A DNA stretch of 64,000 nucleotides from Streptomyces violascens (lineage in GTDB: Bacteria > Actinomycetota > Actinomycetes > Streptomycetales > Streptomycetaceae), in the NCBI RefSeq assembly GCF_014649955.1, contig NZ_BMUA01000032.1:1-64000 (forward strand), in the 5' to 3' direction. The notes under the pieces were generated by a model. That model was not told where the DNA came from, did no database searches, and worked only from the letters and a program-made list of their open reading frames with translations. Made by a program: the position numbers and the translations under genes. Below, in pieces: positions 17,555-26,343 of the stretch (position 1 is the first letter of the stretch; each line of letters opens with the position of its first letter).

Positions 17555-17914
17555 CCAGCACCGCACAGCAGACAGCCGAACCGGCTGCCGTAGTACGCCA
17601 CGTTCCCGCGCGGGTTGCCGCCTGGTCAGCGTACTTGGGTGTCAGCGAGATCATTGCGATCTCCGCGACGCCGATGTTCTGGCTGATGTATGTACGGCGG
17701 GATCTACACGTTTTTCATGTTCGTGTTTGGCATCATTGCCATCCCTGCCGGTCATCTTGGCCGCATGCGGGGTAAGCGACTGGGCGGCCACGACCGTGGC
17801 CTGGCCTTGATCGCCATCGTGACCGGGTGGCTGCTGCTCTGTGCCCTGCTCATTGTTCTGGCGTACGCCGGGTTGATGGTCGGACTCACGGCTCTGTTTG
17901 CCTTCGCGCGCTGA
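17551..17914 (+). pseudogene. DUF4190-like membrane protein with a frameshift
   Basis: GTG 17551 opens MTSTAQQTAEPAAVVRHV and runs to about 17690. There the sensible sequence jumps one frame to IYTFFMFVFGIIAIPAGHLG, continuing DRGLALIAIVTGWLLL and finishing at 17914. The second half has two hydrophobic helices around the H-x-x-R segment characteristic of DUF4190-type proteins. One extra base at the junction explains the break. Confidence 0.6.
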
Positions 17915-18092
17915 GGGGGGCTTTCCGACTAGTCGCGCCCGCCTTCGTCCTTTTGAGCCAGGTTCACTTGATCACGCCTCGCGCGGATGCTGGGCCCGGC
18001 ATGATTCTCCACGCGGCAGGCTGGTCTGCCGCTGGCCGGGGAGGGAGCTTTCTCTCGGCCACGGCCGTTTTCTGTATTCACGGAGGGGACAG

Positions 18093-18386
18093 ATGGCTTC
18101 GGCACCTCGCGAACCGTACGGCACTGTGGTCAGCACCAATGGGGTGAGCGTGCGCAAGTACCCCAGTACCGACTCCTCTGTCATCGGCACACTGTCTGCC
18201 GGGGTCCAGGTCGGCCTGCGATGCAAGGTTCGCGCCCAGGATATCAACGGCAATGACATCTGGTACCTGCTGAGCGACCGGGAGGGCTGGGTGGCAGCCC
18301 GCTACGTCGACAACACCGGCCCCGTCAAGTTCTGCAAGGACGATGCTACTGAGGGCGCGCCCGCCGATGGGGAGAGTGCGGGGTAG
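18093..18386 (+). CDS. Small SH3-domain protein
   Basis: A 97-aa protein. GGAGGGGAC lies 4 nt before ATG 18093, an excellent ribosome-binding site. The sequence GVSVRKYPSTDSSVIGTL, then VGLRCKVRAQDINGNDIWYL and GWVAARYVDN follows the bacterial SH3 (SH3_3) pattern found in cell-wall-associated proteins, where the domain binds peptidoglycan peptides. No signal peptide is present, so either export is by another route or it acts inside the cell. The C-terminus is acidic and Gly/Ala-rich. Confidence 0.8.
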   Translation: MASAPREPYGTVVSTNGVSVRKYPSTDSSVIGTLSAGVQVGLRCKVRAQDINGNDIWYLLSDREGWVAARYVDNTGPVKFCKDDATEGAPADGESAG

Positions 18387-18603
18387 GCACGGGATACCCC
18401 GTCTCACATCGCATCACTGATCACCAACCGGACAGCCACATCTGATCAACTGCGGCCGTCGCTCGGATCGGTCGCGCAGGATGGGAACAGGCCGCACGGG
18501 CCCAGGCTTGCGTAACAACTCGCTCAACTCGTAAGTCCGCTCTCGTGTCTCGGGCCAGTGGCGCAACACTCTTGATCATCTGCTGAGCGGTGCCTAGGCT
18601 CTC

Positions 18604-19773
18604 ATGCCCATGGAGATGGGGGAGCCGGATCGTGGGCGGCGGGCAGGGCACGATGGGTTGGGCAGGCATCGTGTAGCCGTAGCTCTCCTGGCCGGGGCGG
18701 CGGGGCTGGTCATTCTGGGCACGGTGTTCGTCGTGCTGCCGGGGGTGGTGGTCGACCACGATCTCGCCGGGGCGAGCGTCGCCGCGCAGGATCGGCTGAA
18801 AGCGGTGAACGATGTCCGTACGACGCTTCTGCAGGTGGTCGGCGGCCTGGTCGTGCTCTTCGGCGCGTACGCCACCTGGCGGCAACTGCGGGTGAGTCAG
18901 GACGGCTTGCGCGCCACCCAGGAGGGCTACGTCACCGACCGATTCAGCCGGGCCGTCGACCAGCTCGGCAGCGACAAGCTGGATGTGCGCATCGGCGGGT
19001 TGCACGCGCTGTGGCGGATCGCGGAGCAGTCCGCCCGCGACCGGGAGGCCATCATCTCCATCCAGGCCGCGTATCTGCGTACACACCTGCCCTGGCCACC
19101 CGCCGGGCCGGAATCACCGGCGGCAGACGTGCCCATCAACGACATCGCACCCTTGGAGACCCGCGCCGCCGACGCCCAGGTGGCGCTGACCGCGCTCGGC
19201 GTGCTGTGCCAGCACCGGGAGCAGTCCTGGGTCAATCTCAGCATCACCGACTTGCGCAGGGCCGACTGCGACGGACTGTGGTTCCCCGAGGTCAACTTCG
19301 ACCGCGCTTGCATGGAGGCGGCGGGCCTCTACCACGCCAATCTGACCCAGGCGTCCCTGGTCTCGGTCAACCTGCGGCACGCCGACCTCACGACGGCGAT
19401 CCTCCGCCGGACTCGCTGCATTCTGGCCGACCTACGAGCCGCGAAGCTGGTCGAAACCGACTTGCGTGACGCCGACTTCACCGAGACCGACCTGCGCGAG
19501 GCAAACCTGCGTAAGGCCAACGCCCACGGCGCGGTCTTCCACCGCGCCGACCTCCGCATGGCCGACTTGCGCGGCACCAACCTCAGCACCGCCAACCTTG
19601 CCGAAGCACGCCTGACCGGCGCCCTGGCCAGCGAGCACACCCGCTGGCCCGCCGACTTCGACCACACGGCCGCCGGAGTCGTCGAAACCGATGACCCCGG
19701 CCCCGAGCCCTCACCCCTACTCCAGCCACCCGGGATGACCCGGCAGGCACCGCCGCTGCGCTCCACTCCCTGA
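18604..19773 (+). CDS. Membrane-anchored pentapeptide-repeat protein
   Basis: A 389-aa protein. Residues 25-50 and 85-100 form two membrane helices (VALLAGAAGLVILGTVFVVL and LLQVVGGLVVLFGAYATW). A helical region (YVTDRFSRAVDQLGSDKLDV) precedes the repeats. From about residue 210 to 345 runs a series of A(D/N)LXX units (ADLTTAI, ADLRAAKLVE, ANLRKANAHG, ADLRMADLRG), which fold into a right-handed quadrilateral helix. Proteins of this layout are common in Streptomyces. The role is unknown; related pentapeptide proteins can mimic DNA or scaffold partners. Confidence 0.85.
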   Translation: MPMEMGEPDRGRRAGHDGLGRHRVAVALLAGAAGLVILGTVFVVLPGVVVDHDLAGASVAAQDRLKAVNDVRTTLLQVVGGLVVLFGAYATWRQLRVSQDGLRATQEGYVTDRFSRAVDQLGSDKLDVRIGGLHALWRIAEQSARDREAIISIQAAYLRTHLPWPPAGPESPAADVPINDIAPLETRAADAQVALTALGVLCQHREQSWVNLSITDLRRADCDGLWFPEVNFDRACMEAAGLYHANLTQASLVSVNLRHADLTTAILRRTRCILADLRAAKLVETDLRDADFTETDLREANLRKANAHGAVFHRADLRMADLRGTNLSTANLAEARLTGALASEHTRWPADFDHTAAGVVETDDPGPEPSPLLQPPGMTRQAPPLRSTP

Positions 19774-19905
19774 CCAAGACGCGCCGGTCAAGACTGCGGC
19801 GACCGCGATCCGCCTGACAGGCGTCACTCCTCCTCAGCGGCGTCCTGATCACGCAGGGGCCCACGCCGTCAGACAGGTCTGGGAGTGATATCGCTCCCAA
19901 GGTCG

Positions 19906-20290
19906 TTAGCGGCCGGTCTGTGCCTTCTCGAGCGCCTTGGCCACCTGGGTATCCACCAGGCCCGGCGATCCCGAGATGTCCACGACGATCGTGCCCGTGC
20001 GGATGACCGTCTGCTTCATCAGGGTGCTGCGCCCGTTGGCGGTGAAGGTCATCAGCTGGCTCCACTGCTCATCGCCGAGTTGGGGAGCGGACAGCCTCTG
20101 GACGGGCACCTGGATCGGCGTGCTGCCCACCATGATCTGGTAGGAGGGGCAGGCCGTCAGCTTCGACTCCTTGACGGTGATCAGGGGCGGCCACAGTGGC
20201 CCGAGGTCCTGCTCCTTCCGCACGGCGGCGCGGTCCGCGTACTGCGCCGCCTCCGGCGGAGCCTCGATCGCCTGACCCGCCCTCAACCGG
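19906..20290 (-). pseudogene. C-terminal fragment of a secreted lipoprotein-type gene
   Basis: The frame is open with no start of its own; upstream it runs into the antisense of the lyase gene. It reads PLITVKESKLTACPSYQIM, WSQLMTFTANGRSTLMKQT and TGTIVVDISGSPGLVDTQVA. The pattern (single Cys, beta strands, terminal helix) resembles sensor-type Streptomyces lipoproteins. The signal peptide and first half are missing, probably lost when the streptogramin resistance operon arrived. Confidence 0.5.
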
Positions 20291-20299
20291 TCTTCGTCC

Positions 20300-21205
20300 T
20301 CACCCCGGATGCGGCTCCAGGCGGAGGATCGCCCCTGTCTCCAGAGCGATGTGAACAGCGCCGTCGGGTCCCACCGCGAGGCCGTGGGGCTCGGAGCCGG
20401 GATCCTGCAGGTCGTACTCCGAGATCTTTCCGGCCGGCGTGATGAACCCGACGCGCCCGGCCCCCCACTCGGTGAACCAGCAGCCGCCCCGCACCGGATC
20501 CGCGGCGATCGCGTGCGGCCGGCTTCCGCGATCCGGCAGCGCGAACTCGTCGGTATGCCCGTCGGGGCCCATGCGCCCGATCTGCCCGGCGCCGATTTCG
20601 ACGAACCAGAGCGCACCGTCCGTACCGCAGGTGATGCCGACCGGCGCGGCCTGCCGCGTCGGCAGCGGGTGGATCGTGACCTCTCCGTCCAGGCTCATGC
20701 GGCCCACGGCGTCCGCCTGGTTGAGGGTGAACCAGAGCGCGCTGTCCGGGCCGACGGTGAGGGCGGACGGGAACGCTCCGCTCACCGGCAACGGGAACTC
20801 CGTCACCTGGCCGTCCACGGTGATCCGCCCGATCCGGTCGCCGTGAAGCTGCGTGAACCAGAGCGCCCCGTCGGGGCCGGCCACGATCCCGAACGGACCG
20901 CTGCCCGTCCGCGGGACCGGGAAGGAGGTGGCCCGGCCGTCCACGGTGATCCGCCCGATCCGGCCGTCCTGGCAGCGGGTGAACCACAGTGCCCCGTCCG
21001 GCCCGGGGGTGATGACCGACGGGCCACAGGACGCGGAGTCGAGCGGGAAGCGGTCAAGCCGGCCGCCGGGGGTGAGGCGGGCGACCTGCCCCGCGTGGAC
21101 CAGGGTGCACCAGAGCGCGTCGTCGGGACCGACGGTGATGGCGTACGGGCCGCAGCCGTCGTCGCCGACGGCGGTCCGAGTGAGGGTGACGGGCACGTCA
21201 GACAT
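20300..21205 (-). CDS. vgb: Streptogramin B lyase (virginiamycin B lyase)
   Basis: A 301-aa seven-bladed beta-propeller lyase. Each blade has the repeat G-P-D-G-A-L-W-F-T followed by G-R-I (for example GPDGALWFTQLHGDRIGRIT and GPDSALWFTLNQADAVGRM). Vgb linearises streptogramin B by opening the thr-phenylglycine ester without hydrolysis, using Mg and His/Glu residues; suitable His and Glu occur in PHAIAADPVRGGCWFTEW and PHGLAVGPDGAVH...LE. The length matches known Vgb (about 295-300 aa). The start overlaps the upstream vat-like gene by 8 bases, so both resistances are co-expressed. Propeller proteins of other function exist, but the partner gene strengthens this call. Confidence 0.85.
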   Translation of the reverse strand: MSDVPVTLTRTAVGDDGCGPYAITVGPDDALWCTLVHAGQVARLTPGGRLDRFPLDSASCGPSVITPGPDGALWFTRCQDGRIGRITVDGRATSFPVPRTGSGPFGIVAGPDGALWFTQLHGDRIGRITVDGQVTEFPLPVSGAFPSALTVGPDSALWFTLNQADAVGRMSLDGEVTIHPLPTRQAAPVGITCGTDGALWFVEIGAGQIGRMGPDGHTDEFALPDRGSRPHAIAADPVRGGCWFTEWGAGRVGFITPAGKISEYDLQDPGSEPHGLAVGPDGAVHIALETGAILRLEPHPG

Positions 21206-21854
21206 GCGAGATCCTCCGGGCGATCTGCTCGATCTCGGCGGGCGTGCCCGCCATGATGGTCCGGACGTGCTCCGTGACCTGCTCCACCGGCCAGTCCCAC
21301 CACGAGGCTCGCATCAGACTCTCCACCTCGGCGTCCTCATAACGGCGGCGGATCGGCCGGGCGGGGTTGCCGCCGACCACCGTGTACGGCTCGACGTCGG
21401 CCGTGACCACCGAGCCGGCCGCGACGATGGCTCCGTCACCGATCCGCACGCCGGGCATGATCAGCGCCTGGTAGCCGATCCAGACGTCGTTGCCGATCAC
21501 GGTGTCGCCGCGGCTGGGCATATCGGTGACCAGGTCGAGGGTCCGCTCCGCCCAGGCGCCGCCGAACATAGTGAACGGGAAGGTGGACACGCCCATCGTC
21601 GGGTGCGCCGCGCCGGCCATCAGGAACCGGGTGCCCGCGGCGATCGCGCAGTACTTGCCGATCACGAGCCGCTCCGGGCCGTAGCCGTACAGCACATTGC
21701 GGCGCTCGAACTCGGTGGCACCGTCCGGGTCGTCGTAGTACGTGTACGCGCCGACCTCGATCCGCGGGTCGCTGACCAGCGGGCGGAGCAGGACCACCCG
21801 GTCGTGTCCGGGGAGCGGGTGCAGGGTCGCGGGGTCGGGGATGTGCGCGGTCAT
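21198..21854 (-). CDS. vat: Streptogramin A O-acetyltransferase (Vat family)
   Basis: A 218-aa left-handed beta-helix xenobiotic acetyltransferase that transfers acetyl from acetyl-CoA to the hydroxyl of streptogramin A. The hexapeptide repeats (VIGNDVWIGYQALIMPGVRI, GAIVAAGSVVTADVEPYTVV) are clear. The catalytic His lies in AGAAHPTMGVSTFPFTMFG (residue 84), aligned with the known Vat His. VVGGNPARPIRRRY ends the helix as usual. ATG 21854 is the first in-frame Met with the family N-terminus (HPLPGHDRVVLLRPL). It forms an overlapping operon with the lyase. Confidence 0.9.
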   Translation of the reverse strand: MTAHIPDPATLHPLPGHDRVVLLRPLVSDPRIEVGAYTYYDDPDGATEFERRNVLYGYGPERLVIGKYCAIAAGTRFLMAGAAHPTMGVSTFPFTMFGGAWAERTLDLVTDMPSRGDTVIGNDVWIGYQALIMPGVRIGDGAIVAAGSVVTADVEPYTVVGGNPARPIRRRYEDAEVESLMRASWWDWPVEQVTEHVRTIMAGTPAEIEQIARRISHV

Positions 21855-22020
21855 GGGGGCGTCCCTAGGAAGGTGAGGCGGTCCGGGAGGACCGGGTGTG
21901 GCTGATGGGGTGTGGCTCTTCTGAGCGCCGGTGAGACGGCGCCCCGGCCGGTCGGCGGCGTTCCGCCGGGGATCCTGGCGGCATATGCGCATTGCGCCTG
22001 CCGCCGTCGGCGGCCGGGTG

Positions 22021-22587
22021 TCAGCGCTCGCCGTGCGGCTGGGCAGGCCGGGTCTGGATGGTGGCGACGTAGCGCTTGGTGAACACCATCGGGACGACGA
22101 AGCCGGCGATCTGGACCGCGGTAGCGGTGGTCGAGTGGCCTTGGTCCGCGTGTGCGAGGAGCGCCAGAACGGAAGCGGTCACCGCGAACGCGAGGGTCCA
22201 GACGCTGGTGATGACGGTGTTGGTCCGCACGAACAGCGGCCGGCCCCAGACCTCCCGCGGGGTGGACTGCTTGGCGATGCCGAGGGTGAACGGCTTGCCG
22301 ATCACCAGCGAGACTCCCGCGATCAGGGCGAGGACCCCTGAGGACAACGCGGCCGAGTACGGGTGCACGGCCGAGCCGGGGTCGGCGAAGGCCACTGCGG
22401 CGAGCACGGCGAAGAACGCGGCCGACCCGGATTCGATGATCAGCGCGTCCGGGCCAAACCCGGCAGATCGCTGTCTCACGATGACGCCGACTGCCACGAC
22501 CAGGCCGGCCAACGCGGCCCACTGCCACCGTTCGGACGGCAGGACCGCATAAACGATCCATGGCAGGAACGTGACGACGTAATTCAT
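22021..22587 (-). CDS. Multi-helix membrane protein under TetR control
   Basis: A 188-aa inner-membrane protein. GGGGGAGAACCACC precedes ATG 22587. Five or six hydrophobic helices are evident: YVVTFLPWIVYAVLP, WAALAGLVVAVGVIV, AFFAVLAAVAFADPG, VLALIAGVSLVIGKPFTLGI and TSVWTLAFAVTASVLALLAH. The loop KPFTLGIAKQSTPREVW is typical of a small family of Streptomyces integral proteins of unknown function. It is divergent from the TetR gene, and the shared interval has two copies of a likely operator, so it is the probable regulated target. Confidence 0.75.
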   Translation of the reverse strand: MNYVVTFLPWIVYAVLPSERWQWAALAGLVVAVGVIVRQRSAGFGPDALIIESGSAAFFAVLAAVAFADPGSAVHPYSAALSSGVLALIAGVSLVIGKPFTLGIAKQSTPREVWGRPLFVRTNTVITSVWTLAFAVTASVLALLAHADQGHSTTATAVQIAGFVVPMVFTKRYVATIQTRPAQPHGER

Positions 22588-22758
22588 GGTGGTTCTCCCC
22601 CTACGGTCAACAACGTCCGGGTCCTGCGGCTTCGGCCGCTCCGACACCGGTCGGGAGGCCGAACGCGTCCTGGAAACCGGTCCTTTGCCGCGCTGGCCAC
22701 ACGCCTCATCGGAGAGGAACGCCGGCACCCGCAGTTCCCCCGCGGGGCCTCCACCATC

Positions 22759-22845
22759 CAAAACGACCCGTTTCGTTTCGGCGCGATGTGGATCATGCAG
22801 CCCTCGCACGCCCGCTGTCAAAACGACTCGTTTCGTTTCGACGCG
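22759..22845. promoter_or_regulatory. Paired TetR operator candidates in the divergent promoter
   Basis: A 27-bp sequence starting CAAAACGACCCGTTTCG occurs at 22759-22785 and again, with two changes, at 22819-22845, spaced exactly 60 bp apart. Each holds the inverted repeat AAACG-N3-CGTTT. The second copy abuts TAGTAT (22847-22852), a plausible -10 element for the regulator gene starting at 22859. Confidence 0.65.
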
Positions 22846-22858
22846 GTAGTATCGGTGG

Positions 22859-23491
22859 GTGACTCCGCTCCGCCCACCCGCCCCGTCCCGCCGCAGCGAA
22901 CGATCCGCCCGGGCGATCACGGCGGCAGCCCTACAGCTCTGCAAGGAGGTCGGGTACCCGAAGGTCACCATGGACGCCATCGCCACCCGGGCGGGCGCGA
23001 GCAAGGCGACCATCTACCGCTGGTGGCCCTCCAAAGGCGCCCTGCTGCTGGACGCCTTCCTGGAACAGACCGTCGACGCGGCACCCTTCCCGGACACCGG
23101 CGACATCGTGGCCGACCTCCGCAGCCAGATGAACGCCGCCATCGCCAGCATCGGCGGCCCGGAGCTCTGGCCCCACTACACCGCGCTGATCGGCGAAGCC
23201 CAGCACCACCCCGAGCTTGCCCAGGCCGTCTTCGACCGCTTCATCAGCCCCCTGGAGCAAGCCGCCGCCGATCGTCTGCGCGCGGCCCAGGCCCAAGGAC
23301 AACTCGACCCCAGCCGGGACCCGCACATCCTCATCGACCTGATGTACGGGGCGCTCTACTACTCACTGCTGCTCGTCCGCAAACCCACCGACCCCGCCTA
23401 CGTCGACGCCCTCCTGGACACGACGCTGCACGGCTGGATCACCGGCTCCGCACCGACCGGAGCGGACACGCGCTCAAACTCCGCACGGTAA
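22859..23491 (+). CDS. TetR-family transcriptional regulator
   Basis: A 210-aa repressor-type protein. The helix-turn-helix lies at residues 25-65: ITAAALQLCKEVGYPKVTMD, then AIATRAGASKATIYRWWPSK, matching the TetR signature nearly perfectly. The C-terminal ligand domain (SQMNAAIASIGGPELWPHYT, YGALYYSLLLVRKPT) is of the TetR_C type. The GTG start sits close to a -10-like TAGTAT, so the leader is very short. It is divergent from the membrane protein gene and probably represses both through the duplicated AAACG/CGTTT sites. Confidence 0.9.
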   Translation: MTPLRPPAPSRRSERSARAITAAALQLCKEVGYPKVTMDAIATRAGASKATIYRWWPSKGALLLDAFLEQTVDAAPFPDTGDIVADLRSQMNAAIASIGGPELWPHYTALIGEAQHHPELAQAVFDRFISPLEQAAADRLRAAQAQGQLDPSRDPHILIDLMYGALYYSLLLVRKPTDPAYVDALLDTTLHGWITGSAPTGADTRSNSAR

Positions 23492-23785
23492 CCATGCGCA
23501 TGCCGGCGACAGTGAGCGAAGGGGCGCGGCGGGTGGCTCTGCCCCTGATCGTGTGCCGCGGTGAGATATGTTGCATCGGCTGAGCGGACGAGCTCACCAC
23601 CACGACGCGGAATCCAGAGAGCTTCAGCCCGCCGCTGATTGACATCGCAAATGCGTCCATCGGTCAGACTCCCGTGCTGATGCTGGACTCCGCCGCCCTG
23701 GCAGGCTGGGAGCTGTTTTCGACGGAATGCTCAAGTCGATGTCGCTCAGGGCAGGCGGCTACGTCCCGTGGGGTGGAGGAAGCTC

Positions 23786-25288
23786 GTGGATGTCTGTACA
23801 ACGAAAGACGGTTTGGTTCGGGGCCATCGGCCGGCCCCCGATATCGTGGCGTTCCTCGGTATTCCCTACGCTGCCGCGCCCTTTGGGGCCAACCGCTTCA
23901 GAGAGCCGCGTCCGGTTCGGGCATGGGAGGGCGTCCGTGAGTGCCGGACTTTCGGCCCGGTGGCCCCGCAGTCGGCGCGGCTTCCGGGGGCGCCGTCCTG
24001 GTCGCCCGGCGACGAGGACATCCTCACCCTCAACGTCTGGGCGCCGGCATCCGGCACTGACCCAATACCGGTCCTGGTCTGGATCCATGGTGGTGCCTAC
24101 ACCTTCGGCTCTTCCGCGCAGCCCGACTTCGACGGCACCGCCCTGGCCGGTGCCGGGCTGGTGGTGGTGACCTTCAACTACCGGCTCGGGTTTGAAGGCT
24201 TCGGTCACATTCCGCCCGGGTCCGGGCCCCCGTACCCGGAGAACCGGGGCTTGCTCGACCAAATCGCCGCGTTGCGGTGGGTGCGGCAGAACATCGCCGC
24301 CTTCGGTGGCGACCCGGCCAATGTCACGGTAGCGGGGCAGTCCTCCGGGGCGGCCTCGGCCGCCTGCCTGATGACGATGGACCGGGCCCGCGGACTGTTC
24401 CACAGGGTCATCGCCCACAGCGTCGTCGGCCCCTGCTACTCGATGGAACTCGCAGCTGAGACCACCCGGAGAGTCGCTGCGGCGGCCGGCATCCCCGCCA
24501 CCTCCACGCACCTGACGTCCGCGACCCCGCAGGCACTGGTCGCCGCCGCCGACCGTGTCGTCGATGGCTACCGGCAAGACCCGGGTTCCGGGCCCCGCCA
24601 CTACAACCCGGTGATCTACGGCCCGGTCATCGACGGCGACATCCTGCCCAGCGACCCCCTCGCCGCGACGGCGGACGGAGCCTCAGCGGCGGTGGACCTC
24701 CTGGTGTCCCATACCGCTCAGGAGTACTGGCTGATGGACGCCGTCGGCAGCAGCCCGAAAGTCACCACCGACGAACAACTAGCCCAATTTTCCAACGACT
24801 TCCGCCTCCCCGATGGCCTGGTGCCGGGCTACCGGAAACTGATGCCCGTTGCCCCCGTCCTCGACATCTATCTTGCGATCTTCGGCGACCTGCTGTTCAG
24901 CGAGTACACCAACCGGCTGGCAGAGCGCCACGCTCAAGCCGGTGGCCGAGCGTTCACCTCCCGCTTCGCCCGCCACCGCAGGGGCATCGAGGGAGTGGTA
25001 CGCGCCTGGCACTGCGCTGACATCCCCTTTGCCTTCGGCAACCTCACCCTCAAAAGCGTCGAGTTCCTCATTGGAGGTCCCCCCAATGCCGCAGATCATG
25101 AGCTGTCCCAGCGCATGATGGGAGCATGGGCCGGCTTCGCCCTCACTGGTGACCCCGGTTGGTCCTCCCTCAACGGCCCGACGACCAGCCCCCACGTCTG
25201 GGACACTGCAGACACCCCTGCCGGGGCGACAAACGCCGCGGCCCGTGCTCTGTGGCGCCACGCAGACTTCTCGCCTCTTCGACCCTGA
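23786..25288 (+). CDS. Type-B carboxylesterase
   Basis: A 500-aa alpha/beta hydrolase. GTG 23786 is preferred because GGAGGAA lies 4-5 nt upstream. The fold markers are in order: FLGIPYAAAPFGANRF, DILTLNVWAP, oxyanion loop VWIHGGAYTFG (about residue 102), and nucleophile elbow VAGQSSGAASAA with Ser186. The usual GESAG is changed to GQSSG, which loses the Glu next to the serine but keeps the nucleophile. A likely acid and His lie in the C-terminal third (AWHCADIPFAFG holds the His). No signal peptide is seen. The ester substrate is unknown. 23494-23785 upstream holds nothing supported. Confidence 0.85.
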   Translation: MDVCTTKDGLVRGHRPAPDIVAFLGIPYAAAPFGANRFREPRPVRAWEGVRECRTFGPVAPQSARLPGAPSWSPGDEDILTLNVWAPASGTDPIPVLVWIHGGAYTFGSSAQPDFDGTALAGAGLVVVTFNYRLGFEGFGHIPPGSGPPYPENRGLLDQIAALRWVRQNIAAFGGDPANVTVAGQSSGAASAACLMTMDRARGLFHRVIAHSVVGPCYSMELAAETTRRVAAAAGIPATSTHLTSATPQALVAAADRVVDGYRQDPGSGPRHYNPVIYGPVIDGDILPSDPLAATADGASAAVDLLVSHTAQEYWLMDAVGSSPKVTTDEQLAQFSNDFRLPDGLVPGYRKLMPVAPVLDIYLAIFGDLLFSEYTNRLAERHAQAGGRAFTSRFARHRRGIEGVVRAWHCADIPFAFGNLTLKSVEFLIGGPPNAADHELSQRMMGAWAGFALTGDPGWSSLNGPTTSPHVWDTADTPAGATNAAARALWRHADFSPLRP

Positions 25289-25383
25289 ACCCTCCAACGC
25301 TACGCTGCCCGGGAGGTCTTCCACCTGGTCAGGCGCAGTCATGACCCCCGTCATACAGACCGACGTCCCCGTGGGGCGAGGCG

Positions 25384-25539
25384 ATGTTCACGGCGATGCT
25401 GTCCGGGCTTTTGATGCTGCGCGAGGCGCAGGGCGACGTGGATCCGAGTATGGCGGTGGAGAAGTGCCTGGTGGCCTGTCGGCACTTCGTGCTCGCCGTG
25501 TCCGTTGCCTCCGCCGATGTGGAAGAGGCCGTCGTCTGA
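25384..25539 (+). CDS. Short hypothetical ORF
   Basis: A 51-codon frame reads MFTAMLSGLLMLREAQGDVD and continues AVEKCLVACRHFVLAVSVAS. It looks like a helical small protein or the end of a lost gene. Codon choice fits the host but the ribosome-binding site is poor. No family is recognised. The rest of 25289-25831 has no supported gene. Confidence 0.3.
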   Translation: MFTAMLSGLLMLREAQGDVDPSMAVEKCLVACRHFVLAVSVASADVEEAVV

Positions 25540-25831
25540 CGGCTGGGCAACCCGCAAAGCGAGGGTCCGCGGATCAGGTCCACCCTGCCAGGCGCGGTTG
25601 GGGGCAGCCGGTGGAGCTGTCGGCAGGCGGGTACGACGGCGGGGGCCGTACCGGTGTCACGGGATCAGCCGCACATATCGGGCCTGGGCTCCTTGTTGGG
25701 GGCCGTGGTCGGCGGTTGTGGCGGTTGCGTGCGCTTGGCCGTACCCGGGGTGCTGTCTTGTCCTGGAGGACGGAGGCTGTCGGTGGAGGCGCGCGTCCGG
25801 TGCGCCGGTTCACTGATACGGGAGTACGAGC

Positions 25832-26032
25832 ATGGGCACGACGGGCAAGAAGATGCAGAACAAGGCGCAGGAAGCGGTTGGCAAGGCCAAGGAGGGCGCG
25901 GGCAGGGTGACGGGGAAGGACGATCTGCGGGCGAAGGGGAAGGCCGAGCAGGGCCAGGCCCGGGCGAAGGAGGCCGCCCGCCGTACGAAGGAAGCGGTGA
26001 CGGAGCGGGTCAAGGGCAAGCACGGCAGTTGA
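25832..26032 (+). CDS. CsbD-family stress protein
   Basis: A 66-aa, very hydrophilic Lys/Ala/Glu-rich protein. MQNKAQEAVGKAKEGAGRVT followed by GKAEQGQARAKEA is the CsbD repeat pattern (K-A-x-E-x-x-G-K/x-x-K-E/x-x-G-x-x-T). CsbD-like proteins are induced by general stress in Gram-positive bacteria, and their function is unclear. The ATG start is certain from family alignment. The next gene begins 29 bp downstream and may be co-transcribed. Confidence 0.9.
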   Translation: MGTTGKKMQNKAQEAVGKAKEGAGRVTGKDDLRAKGKAEQGQARAKEAARRTKEAVTERVKGKHGS

Positions 26033-26061
26033 TCCCCCCTGTCACCGGTCCAGGAGTGCGT

Positions 26062-26343
26062 GTGAACGTGGGAGATGAGTACCGCGCCCGTGCCCGCGTT
26101 TTGTGGGTCAGGGCGGGGGAGTGGAGGGCGGCGGCCCGGCAGGCCACGGACCCGGACCAGCGACAGCGCCTGCTGGACACGGCCCGCCGGGTCCAGGAAG
26201 AGAGCGAGCAGGCACGGCGCAGGGCTGATGGGGATCCGCGATTTTGGCTCTGGCCGCAGTTCCGTGAACCCACGAAGGACGCGTGTGGACAGGTGGCGCG
26301 TGAAGTTCAGAGAGCCCCGGGGTGGCCCGTGGCGGCGAACTGA
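26062..26343 (+). CDS. Small helical hypothetical protein
   Basis: A 93-aa frame from GTG 26062, with GGAG 5 nt upstream. Residues 5-65 are charged and helical (EYRARARVLWVRAGEWRAAA, QRLLDTARRVQEESEQARRR). It follows the CsbD gene closely. Its last 12 codons overlap the convergent SUKH relic, which is unusual; the true end may be altered. No family is recognised. Confidence 0.45.
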   Translation: MNVGDEYRARARVLWVRAGEWRAAARQATDPDQRQRLLDTARRVQEESEQARRRADGDPRFWLWPQFREPTKDACGQVAREVQRAPGWPVAAN

